Positions 55,441-64,000 of a stretch of DNA of 64,000 nucleotides are shown one piece after another (the stretch's first letter is position 1; each line of letters begins with the position of its first letter). This DNA comes from Rhyacophila brunnea (lineage: Eukaryota > Arthropoda > Insecta > Trichoptera > Rhyacophilidae): NCBI GenBank assembly GCA_022495005.1, contig JAGYXB010000375.1:186001-250000 (forward strand), written 5' to 3'. The translations under genes and the position numbers were made by a program. Under the pieces are notes generated by a model that saw only the letters and a list, made by a program, of their open reading frames with translations, did not search any database and was not told where the DNA came from.

Positions 55441-56502
55441 TCAGACCTAGGTTAAGGTCACTCCTTGCGATCTCAATTCTAGTTTATTTATTTCAACATA
55501 GCAGTACTGCAAATACATTCATCATATGAACGCTATATACAAGTATTGGTTCTAATTATTTTAGTTTAATTCTGAATTTAGAAAGTATTGCATAGGCCAT
55601 AGATAATGAATCAGAAAAAAGTAAAATTAGTATACAGTGTAAGATAAAAGTTTTTATACTGAACGTGAGTTGATTTTCTTTATCAAATATTTCCACAGTT
55701 TTCGATCCCAGACAGTTTTCAGTGTTCGCCTAAACAAAGAGCGGGAAAAAACGCGTTCGGTCTCCCGCCATTTTTCCTTTTTAGTTACATATTTATCCGG
55801 TAGTCAGCAATAAGGCGTTGCGGGCTGGCGAAGGCAGTGGGGAGAGCTGTGAGGAAGCTTAAAGCTTAAGCGAGTCCTTTTAACCCCTTGTCGTCGTGGT
55901 GGTAACCCTTGCAACGCGACCACTCATCTCCATAAACCGCACTCTGACCTCTAACTACAACATGCACGGTATTTTTTATCGCTATGATTTATCATACTCA
56001 CAGTTGCTCCTTAATCACTAAAATAAATCCTTCATTTTAAAATAAAAGTATTCTTTAAAGTCGCATACGAGTATATCGATTGTTTTTTTAATTTATTACG
56101 ATTTCATGTTATATAGGCAATAATGAAAATATGAGGATACAATGAAGTATATAAATGTCACGGATGGACAAATTCTCTTTAAATTGAGTTATCTCTTTGG
56201 AACGCACAGGACCGCTTCCACCATTTGTGCAGAATGTGCAGTGCATGAGTGTGGCCAAATTTGAAGAGCGTCAATATATACAATTTTTTGTCACTTAAAT
56301 TTAATTAATTACAATTTTTGTTACCGACACCTTTCATAAAGTGTTATTCGCACACCTCAGTCATTAGTATTAAATACATAAACAGGGTTTCAGTTATCTA
56401 TTTTTCATAAGTCCAGTATGATTACTTTAGACACACGTCCTTTAGACACTGATAAATTGTCTCATTTTCGGTAGCAATGTGGGTGCTTTACATTCAAATA
56501 AT
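55441..56502. other. No gene; less AT-rich patch 55720-55960
   Basis: 55730-55960 includes GAGCGGGAAAAAACGCG and CCTTGTCGTCGTGGTGG; unique in the window, no ORF of note. Candidate conserved or regulatory DNA. Confidence 0.3.
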
Positions 56503-57245
56503 ATACTATTACCAAATACTCAGTCTCGAATACCGCACCAGGCATTTAACATTAATATCAAAACACCTCCCCAACTAAAAGGTTGCACAGCCCTACCTCA
56601 CAAACATTATCTTTCAAAACGACGATGCGAATCTCGGGTATCCACGGGCAAAAAGGGCGAATACCTAAGCCCAGCTACTAGGACATGGTAACTTGCCGAG
56701 AGACAAACAAAAATTTACCGTAATTTTTGTTTCATCCCTTTGCCCCTCCCTCTTGCCTCATCACCCATAGATCCGTCGTAGATAATTGCGGGCAGTACAA
56801 ATTCTCCCGGGAGAGTGGTAGGTGTCCAGGACCACGTGCTCGGCGTGGCCTGGCCACGCTTGTCTCAATATGATAAGTTAGTGAATCTCTTTCCCCGTTA
56901 TTGTGTTATTAATAATCCCTATAACCACCTCAAAACCACGCGTCGCGTCCCCGACAAAACGTTTTCGCGCCCGTTTGGCCAATGTGTTCAAACACGTGCT
57001 CCCACATAGTGACTGTGCCATAGCTAAATCTAAGACTCCTTTAAGTGTAATTAATAATGTAACCCAACCAATGTCTGGAAAGTTAATGTAATTAAACGTC
57101 CCTGCGCAGGGAAATTGTCAAATCAAAGACGTGTTTTATCTTGAATTATATGTCCTGATGTCCACACAACCCTCAATCAAGGTGATACTCGTGAAGAACG
57201 CTGCCAGCATACATGTGAGTTCTTCACCCATTCCTCTCGGTATCA
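56503..57245 (+). mobile_element. 5' LTR of a non-autonomous LTR retrotransposon
   Basis: The LTR is 56507-57245 (739 bp), identical by eye to 58243-58994 except that the latter has a 13-base tandem duplication (GTGCTCCCACATA). The host duplication ATAC is at 56503-56506. Ends are TATTACC...GTATCA, not the usual TG...CA. ORFs in the LTRs (64 residues each) are coincidental. Confidence 0.85.
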
Positions 57246-58242
57246 TTCTGGCCCCCGAACGTGGTGCGACAGGAACCGATGGGTTCCGCGAACGTACGCC
57301 CTGAGAAACCCAAGTGTGTGACATCAAAAACCCATAGTTTTGTGAATTTTATAAATAAAAATAAATTCTCTGGCGCCCTATTATTAAAAACCCTAAACAA
57401 ACATAAAAATATAAACTCGCCCACGCTACATACCGATAAAACATAGTGAAAATGAAGAGACAAAGAAATCCGACAAGAATAAATTCGCGCGTAAACCAAC
57501 GAAATAAAAATCAAAACCAGGGGTGTTCAACCTCATAAACAGTGTTTATAAAAATAATTGCGAGCCGCCAAAAATTAAAACGACGTTAATGTCCATGATG
57601 AGAAATCAGTGCAACGAAACCCGAAAATGCCACGAACGTGGGTTCTCACAGAACGGACGTTCCTACGATGCTGCAGCCACCCCGTCTACTGGCAGCTGCC
57701 GGGGACCACCGACACCGGAGGTCCTTGAAAAGTCCAGGGTATAACCTGCCTGTCAAGGTCGCCCCCCTCTGCCCGACGACCCCTAGCACGAGAACTCAGC
57801 CCTGTCTTCGCATCCCCGCGTCAATCTTGCGACGGCGTCGCCGGACCCGAGCACACGTCCAAATTGCACCTCCCGCCGAACGACACCTGATCTCCGCAAC
57901 CCTCCGCCTACCCCTGAATAGGCAACCCAGCCCCGACCACTGCAGCAGTCCGAAGAAGCCGATCATGTGACGACACCCTACCGAAACCGGCTACCCCTCC
58001 AGAACCGTTGGCACTTGCTGAGGGTATCTCGCAAGACGAACTAGAGACCTCGACGACATCACCCCATAACCACGAAACGTGCCCCATGAAAACCCTATCA
58101 ATGTGTTACCGACGTGAACCATTCAAAACCCCGCGATTTATTAGTAAGATTTTCTTTGTTTCATCAATACACACCCCATGCATTTTACTGGACCCTGTCC
58201 GATACCTGATGCGAAATTAGAGACAAAAGAAGGGGGAGCGTT
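57246..58242 (+). mobile_element. Internal region of the LTR retrotransposon (PBS, short interior, PPT)
   Basis: The primer-binding site TGGCCCCCGAACGTGGTGCG starts at 57249, three bases after the LTR; TGG would pair with a tRNA CCA end. The polypurine tract AAAAGAAGGGGGAGCG is at 58225-58240, just before the 3' LTR. The interior is only about 1 kb, is much less AT-rich than the window and encodes no recognisable gag, protease, RT or integrase; overlapping Pro/Arg-rich frames (e.g. 57638-57970) may be gag remnants. The element must rely on proteins of a related autonomous element. Confidence 0.8.
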
Positions 58243-58998
58243 TATTACCAAATACTCAGTCTCGAATACCGCACCAGGCATTTAACATTAATATCAAAAC
58301 ACCTCCCCAACTAAAAGGTTGCACAGCCCTACCTCACAAACATTATCTTTCAAAACGACGATGCGAATCTCGGGTATCCACGGGCAAAAAGGGCGAATAC
58401 CTAAGCCCAGCTACTAGGACATGGTAACTTGCCGAGAGACAAACAAAAATTTACCGTAATTTTTGTTTCATCCCTTTGCCCCTCCCTCTTGCCTCATCAC
58501 CCATAGATCCGTCGTAGATAATTGCGGGCAGTACAAATTCTCCCGGGAGAGTGGTAGGTGTCCAGGACCACGTGCTCGGCGTGGCCTGGCCACGCTTGTC
58601 TCAATATGATAAGTTAGTGAATCTCTTTCCCCGTTATTGTGTTATTAATAATCCCTATAACCACCTCAAAACCACGCGTCGCGTCCCCGACAAAACGTTT
58701 TCGCGCCCGTTTGGCCAATGTGTTCAAACACGTGCTCCCACATAGTGCTCCCACATAGTGACTGTGCCATAGCTAAATCTAAGACTCCTTTAAGTGTAAT
58801 TAATAATGTAACCCAACCAATGTCTGGAAAGTTAATGTAATTAAACGTCCCTGCGCAGGGAAATTGTCAAATCAAAGACGTGTTTTATCTTGAATTATAT
58901 GTCCTGATGTCCACACAACCCTCAATCAAGGTGATACTCGTGAAGAACGCTGCCAGCATACATGTGAGTTCTTCACCCATTCCTCTCGGTATCAATAC
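58243..58998 (+). mobile_element. 3' LTR of the non-autonomous LTR retrotransposon
   Basis: The LTR is 58243-58994 (752 bp); the target duplication ATAC follows at 58995-58998, matching 56503-56506. A 4-bp TSD fits Gypsy-type integrases. Both LTRs border TT on the element side, which fits loss of two terminal bases during integration. Near-perfect LTR identity implies recent insertion. Confidence 0.85.
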
Positions 58999-59859
58999 CT
59001 ATAAGTAGTTCACTTTCGTTTAAAAATGTGTATATGTATTTTACTCGGGAATGGGGCGATTTTTTAGTGACTTTGCACGAGGGTGGCTCAGCTTCTTATA
59101 GCAAGTCTGGGTTTCTAGTCCCAAAATTTAAAAAATCTTCGATAATTGACCCATATGTCGGGTATTAAATATTTTTCGTCAACGTGCTTTTTGTTGTCGA
59201 TTTGAGTTGTAGAATTGAATTCAAACGTGCAATTTAAATCTGCTCCAATGCTAGGGTAAAAATCCCACGAAACGCGTCATGGCGTGGATAAGTAATATTA
59301 ATGACATGGTGGGGGACATCTTCAGCATATCGCCCCTTAAGCCTTCAGCTGGGGTGCGGTCTAAAACGATAGTGACTGCGCGACGCCCATAATTTGTCAT
59401 AAAAATTCAACATGCGTCCATTTAGTGTTATGTTTATTGTTCTATTTGTAATAATAATAATGTATTCATTGACATGTTTTCTTTTTCAAGTAAATGGGTA
59501 ACGTTTTTTAGTCGTCTTTACACGATTTAAGAATTGATTCCCCCGACGCCATCACAAAACTAATTGACGTGTTCACAGCTCGACGTTCGCATTCCGATTG
59601 GCAGACAGTCGGAAATTTAATCGCAACTATAGTTAAAAATTATTTGCCGTTTCACTGAAGTATGCTCTTAATCAATTGCTTTATTTTGTGGTCTTTGCAC
59701 ATCATGCTCAACATGCACTTATCAATGCCGCGTTCGCTCCTCTCAATTTGTGGATTTATTTTACATAACCGCAGTTCATAATATATTGTCTTGCAAAATC
59801 AAACTATCATGGAGTATATTTGGATGCCTGAAGAGTATCTTCAAAATAGGTGTACCACT
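58999..59859. other. No gene recognised
   Basis: 59080-59130 (GGTGGCTCAGCTTC...CTGGGTTTCTAGTCCC) has a weak tRNA-like look but no valid cloverleaf. 59330-59390 is less AT-rich. Confidence 0.35.
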
Positions 59860-60640
59860 GTTTTTAACAGTGGCGAAGACTCCATACTAGGCGATTATTT
59901 AAAGCCTACCTTCTTAATAAAAATATTTTTAATTGCATACATATTGACATATTTATATACTTAATCAATTCATTATTTTATGTTCTATAAAAATAATTTA
60001 TTTTGCCAACGAGAGATGTCGTATATGTAGAAATGTATTACAGCATTACACAGTTTACAAAACAATCTGCAAAGGTATTAAAAAATATACCAAAGCGCGC
60101 CATGTATCTTGACGTAAATAAATTTCCGATTATGTGTGAAATAATTCTGAATTTCTTTCGTATGGACTTTACGTCTCGTAACCTCAGCAAGTCTGTTGAT
60201 TTGTATGAAATAAGGTAAGCTCCTATCGCAGAGCCTAAAACATTCGCGCATAATATTGTTGTCACGACTGCGCACTTTGTCCAAAATCATTAATAATTAG
60301 ATAATTAAAAAAAATATTTCAACGGCCTTTAATCGAATATTAATAAATAAGTAAGTACAGATTGTTTTTAAAAATAAAAATAAATTTTATCTAATGATTT
60401 TTGATGGGTATAAATGTTTTGAAAAATACGTAGTTTAAACACATCGCTCATTTTTATGTCGTCAATGAGTTTTTGAAGTTTCATTGAATTAGTGTGTCGT
60501 TGTCATTTATTAGTGTGTACATATTCATTAGTAGTAAATATCGTACTATTCTCGTAAGTATACCTGACAAGTGTGCTATTTTTATCAGATCTCTACAGCC
60601 TACCTCTTTCCAAAGGTCACCCTTCGCCACTGGTATTTAA
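59860..60640. mobile_element. hAT MITE family N2, copy 2, with 8-bp TSD
   Basis: The element is 59868-60632 (765 bp), CAGTGGCGAAG to CTTCGCCACTG, a perfect 11-bp TIR. Flanks GTTTTTAA and GTATTTAA are a TSD with one change. The 71-residue plus ORF and the minus ORFs inside are not conserved in copy 1. Confidence 0.82.
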
Positions 60641-61279
60641 TGTATGCTCGTTAAGTATTTTGTGTAATAAATAAATGATAGTAAATATTTTGATTTTAAA
60701 TTAAGTATATCGATTGAGTTATGCACAGATAGATGTTGTAGGTACGCATGTTTAGTTTTTTATGTGTATTTTTTAATTCAGCAAATAATTTATAAGATTT
60801 GTGAATTATTTAACATTATTTATTGAGAATACAATTATTTGGAGACACTTCAGAAAGATAACTATTTTTAAAAAATCTTGAATAAAATAAGGTGCCTGAC
60901 ATCCTGCATCCATCGTATTCCGGTAAATCTTTAGCAATCTAAATTGCGCCTTATCTAATTACAACGAAATTAACTAATAGTCATGCGCTTTAGATTGACT
61001 TTTGTAGTTTGAATAAAGGACAAAATCTATTTTGAATTATTCAAATCGATTGACAATCTAAAGCGAAATGAACATATGTAAATATTAATTATGTAAGACG
61101 TATATTATTTTTACAGCATAAAGTTATCGTACGTATTATATATATATAATATACTCAACAACGTAATTTTGTTTTAAAAAATGAACGTACGATATTTATG
61201 CACCAAATCATCGACATTATGTCACTGTGTCACTGGAATCTTCGCTGAGAAATTGGCAGTCTGCAAACCGTACGAAATA
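60641..61279. other. AT-rich with one inverted repeat
   Basis: GCGCTTTAGATTG (60985-60997) pairs with CAATCTAAAGCG (61054-61065), with partial pairing inside. No gene. Confidence 0.45.
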
Positions 61280-61680
61280 ACAAGCACACATTCTCTCGCC
61301 TCAAAACCCGGGGTTTAAATACTCGCGTGACGTCATTTGACCCCTTCACCCTCTCAACCCTTCAAGCCGCTAGCTCGAAGACTGTTTGCCGTCTCAATAA
61401 CCTCTCAAGGCCCGCCTCTGTCGCGACTTTTAATCTCCGGCCCGCGCCCAGATTACCGCAGAGGCATTACTTTGTCCACTTTTCACCTGTGCGACTCCCT
61501 CCAGCCCCCCAACCCCCAGCGCCATAAACGCGTCGCTAATGACCAGAAATGTTTTTTTTCTCTCTTTCTTTGCGGAGTATACGAAATGGATTCTTTTGAA
61601 GAAAGAGTGTGTTACTTAATGGGGTACGATCGTCAAGCCATGCGAAGTGCCGCGGAGATCTTATTTTAGCATAAACATGG
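61280..61680 (+). promoter_or_regulatory. GC-rich island with CRE palindrome; possible small exon
   Basis: About 250 bases of markedly higher GC. A perfect CRE, TGACGTCA, is at 61328-61335. At 61550-61582 a pyrimidine tract ends in GCGGAG, followed by an open frame MDSFEERVCYLMGYDRQAMR, then SAAEILF and a stop (61587-61669); the same frame is open from 61337. I recognise no family. It could be a conserved enhancer or promoter, a terminal exon or chance. Confidence 0.3.
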
Positions 61681-61834
61681 AATTTGCGTGAAAGAAAAGA
61701 GGGAAATTTTTAATAAAAATTAAATGTCATTTGTAATCTTTTCTGTTTATTTATATCAGTATTATCATTATATTGTCATTTCATAATTAATCATAAGTGA
61801 AATATTTATTTATTTAAGAAAACAAAACATTTTG
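61681..61834. other. AT-rich spacer
   Basis: Nothing recognised. Confidence 0.4.
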
Positions 61835-62260
61835 GACATAAAAATTCTAAATTCAAGACGTGTACAACATGAGATTTACATTATAACAGATATTACCCTC
61901 ACAAGAGAAAAGAAGAGAATATATAAAATAATAATAATAAATATAAAAAACATACTTATTACAATTACAATTTTGTACAGAAAAATAAAATTTCGAATTC
62001 AAAATACATAGCACGTCAGCGAAAATGTCTACGTCTTTGGGGAGTGCATTGACTAGTCTTGCACCCCTCGCTAATGGTGCCTGATAGACATTATTAAATG
62101 TCATTATTAATGTCATTGCCATCAGCGTCTTATATAACAGCGTACGATGGACTATGATACGGCCAACTGCATACGTGAAATTTTCCGGACACGCATAATA
62201 AATCAAGCCTACAGCATGTAGATCGCTCTTCAATATTCCTACAAAGTAATGTAGGTAATA
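61835..62260 (-). pseudogene. LINE family M 3' end, copy 2
   Basis: Minus frame 62233 to 61853: ACPENFTYAVGRIIVHRTLL, ARGARLVNALPKDVDIF and then UTR-derived residues. The R..N.LP..VDIF motif and the CTCATGTTGTACACGTCTTG UTR block link it to the LINE L group. 5'-truncated. Confidence 0.5.
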
Positions 62261-62267
62261 GGTTAAC

Positions 62268-62657
62268 TGGGCGCCAGGATAATTGGGCGCCGCACTAGCA
62301 AATAAAATAAATATACGTTCATTACGATTTTATACATAAAGTAGACGATTAATTTTAATTAGTTTCTATATACTACTTAGTGGTTTTAATTCATTTTGAT
62401 CTTAATGGAATGTTTTTTTACTGATGGCTTCATATAACAATAAAATAACTCTCTTCTCATTGGAACTTAAACACATGTACATATTAAATCATTATTTACG
62501 TGTGCATATTTAAATTCTCACCAAGTATTAAATAATAATATAATTGAAATATAAATAATAATATTAAATATATATTTTAAAAATACCTATAATTCACAAA
62601 CGTCTAGTTGTTTTTGAATTTCATTCGATTGCGTGGCGTCCAGTTTTCCCGGCGCCA
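62268..62657. mobile_element. TIR-bounded MITE candidate (GGCGCC ends)
   Basis: Left end TGGGCGCCAGGATAATTGGG with CGCCGCAC; right end GTGGCGTCCAGTTTTCCCGG with CGCC; they pair imperfectly over about 28 bases. AT-rich interior of about 340 bases. No clear TSD. Confidence 0.5.
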
Positions 62658-62738
62658 AATCTTCCTAGACCCGTAATGGAGAATCGTCCGTGATTCGATA
62701 TCGATGTTATATAACAAGACTTCTTCTTCGTACTTCCG

Positions 62739-62848
62739 GCCATGTCCGATCCTAATAGGATCATATGGGCCTCCACAGACTGGAGGTTTGTATTAACAGA
62801 TTTTTGTTTTTACGAGGAATGGATGTCAGCCACTTGCTCAACCTATTA
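62739..62848 (+). repeat. Repeat fragment shared with 30273-30395
   Basis: Inverted match to the segment beside the N1 copy 3 MITE: GATCCTAATAGGATCATATG, GGTTTGTATTAACAGATTTT, ACGAGGAATGGATGTCAG. Class unknown; abuts LINE L copy 4. Confidence 0.5.
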
Positions 62849-63388
62849 CATATGCTTACATACTGCAGTCTGCAATTTAGAAGACATCTTTATTTAGCTA
62901 CGTATTTTTTTCGACGTATACGAGATATAAATGAGAACTCTGCCATTTTGGGCAGTTGTTGACCTGTGTGTCCCTGATAACTATCTTAGAAATAGGTTAG
63001 ATATAATTCTCCCAAGGTGCAGAACCAACCTGCCACTGGTAATGCCAATTGGGAGGGCGATAACTATGTTCAACGAAATTGCTTCGGGTATTAATATATT
63101 CCACCTACGTGAGGATGAGTATCGGTGGACGTTGTTTTATAAATTCTTAAAATAGGGTCTGCTTAACTCATCCGGTGTACTTCCTTGTACCTATGTAATT
63201 AATATTTTTGCATGTACATATTTCTACTGTTTAATAACATACTATGTATCTCTTTTTTATGTAACACTTACTGTTTTAAGTATACTTCTTTGTTTCTATA
63301 TGTCATGTTGTGAACGTCTTAAACTTATAATTTGTAATGTCCACAATATGTTAAAAATAAAATTAATTGAATTGAAAAATTGAATTGA
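62849..63388 (+). pseudogene. LINE family L 3' end, copy 4
   Basis: Starts CATATGCTTACATACTGCAG like copy 1; frames encode CSLQFRRHLYLATYFF and, after a frameshift near 62950, ILPRCRTNLPLVMPIGRAIT and INIFHLREDEYRWTLFYKFL. UTR with GTCATGTTGTGAACGTCTTA and an ATTGAATTGAA tail. Confidence 0.65.
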
Positions 63389-63396
63389 ATTACTCT

Positions 63397-63544
63397 ATGA
63401 CAACATCTTCTTGGCTACATGTTAAAACTGTGAACTAACATGCTCCTCCCATTTTTAACCGCATTTCCGTTATAAACTAACAAGCTCCTCCCATTTAGTC
63501 GACAACAGCGCCTTCCTTCACGTAGCCAAGAAGATGTTGTCATA
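63397..63544. mobile_element. 144-bp MITE with 21-bp perfect TIRs and TA target
   Basis: The element is 63399-63542: TGACAACATCTTCTTGGCTA and its exact complement at the other end, flanked by TA on both sides as in Tc1/mariner elements. Inside, AACTAACATGCTCCTCCCAT is directly repeated (second copy AACTAACAAGCTCCTCCC). Confidence 0.78.
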
Positions 63545-63670
63545 CAATTGGTCCACATTCTGACTGATGCACAAATTGAAAAATAATATGTGTACTTGCT
63601 AGACCCAGGATTCGAATCTGGGACCCACGACGCTATAGGCCAACGCTAAAGCCGCGCGGCCATCGTGGGA
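63545..63670 (-). repeat. tRNA-derived SINE family S1, copy 2
   Basis: Minus strand: CCCACGATGGCCGCGCGGCT, B box GATTCGAATCC, then AAGTACACATATTATTTTTC and ATGTGGACCAAT. B box better preserved than in copy 1 (29408-29529). Confidence 0.7.
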
Positions 63671-63702
63671 CTGTGACTACTATTTCTACTATCTACTAGA
63701 CT

Positions 63703-64000
63703 CGTTGTCCCCACATCCTGAAGCGGGCCCCCGGACTAGGATCTTTAACGGGCCCCCTACCTATCGCTAAAGATAAAGGCAGTGTGACGCTCCACAGTAG
63801 CGTTTTCCAAATGGTGTACGCGGTAAAATTAATGTGTATATTTAGTGTTTTTTGTATATTAAAATTATTCCTCTATTAGAATTATGGAGTTGTCGAGTTA
63901 TCGATAAACAATTAAAAATTATATTGTACGACCACATAATTTAAAAAAATAATAATATAGAAGATAAATAGCGCCTTTTTTTACTATTCGAGAGAATTTG
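63703..64000. mobile_element. hAT-like MITE family N3, copy C (runs off window)
   Basis: Inverted relative to copies A and B: GTCCCCACATCCTGAAGCGG, ATCGCTAAAGATAAAGGCAG, AGTAGCGTTTTCCAAATGG, and GGAGTTGTCGAGTTATCGAT all match. The terminal bases of its TIR are diverged; about 110 bases should lie beyond the window. Confidence 0.7.

Noticed and set aside
56815..57009. 64-residue ORF duplicated at 58551-58745 as paralogous genes
   Set aside because: It is duplicated only because it lies in the two LTRs.
57638..57970. 110-residue Pro/Arg-rich ORF as a protein gene
   Set aside because: Composition of the LTR-element interior keeps several frames open; no gag zinc knuckle or protease motif is visible.
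60003..60218. 71-residue ORF as a transposase piece
   Set aside because: It lies in a hAT MITE but is not conserved in the other copy and shows no hAT motif.

Overview
The window looks like non-coding DNA from an insect nuclear genome. It is AT-rich and tightly packed with eukaryotic transposable elements: non-LTR retrotransposons with trinucleotide tails, tRNA-derived SINEs, hAT-type MITEs with 8-bp target-site duplications (TSDs), TTAA-flanked MITEs and one LTR retrotransposon. The mix of repeats suggests Lepidoptera, but that is inference. I found no convincing host protein-coding gene. Nearly every long ORF is a fragment of a retrotransposon reverse transcriptase (RT) or chance.

Layout. 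1-480: a large inverted repeat carrying tRNA-like cores. 965-1800: a non-LTR RNase H/zinc-knuckle remnant split by a hAT-like MITE. 2158-3893: MITE monomers, an unclassified repeat and a short RT insertion. 4350-6560: LINE 3' ends, one carrying a MITE. 7228-10270: two copies of an unclassified repeat and an LTR leader remnant. 12118-14243: a compound MITE, an RT insertion with a 215-residue ORF and a near-perfect palindrome. 15330-20090: a SINE, a LINE end, a hAT MITE and an RT insertion. 22719-30272: an unclassified repeat, two more copies of the same hAT MITE (one inside a SINE), an RT insertion with a 12-bp TSD and a foldback. 30926-31821: a second hAT MITE family. 32990/32991: a textbook recursive-splice-site sequence. 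35344-38736: a tRNA-like element, a LINE end, a TTAA-associated repeat and an RT insertion with a twin-priming inversion. 40036-47872: a cluster of nested RT remnants, including one with an intact YADD motif. 48520-50027: a third tRNA-like element and a striking multi-palindromic element. 50882-54369: MITEs, a poly(T)-only insertion and an RT fragment. 55040-58998: an RTE-like remnant and a young 2.5-kb non-autonomous LTR retrotransposon. 59868-64000: a hAT MITE, a GC-rich island with a CRE palindrome, LINE ends, a small MITE, a SINE and a hAT MITE running off the window.

How it fits together. Nested insertions give a relative chronology: old RT remnants host hAT MITEs or younger RT fragments, and a SINE hosts a hAT MITE. 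The absence of exons together with the (Y)nCAG|GTAAGT site suggests that at least part of the window lies in a long intron of a gene on the + strand. That is the most interesting host-level hypothesis here; the LTR element and the 49601-50027 palindromic element are the most interesting mobile DNA.
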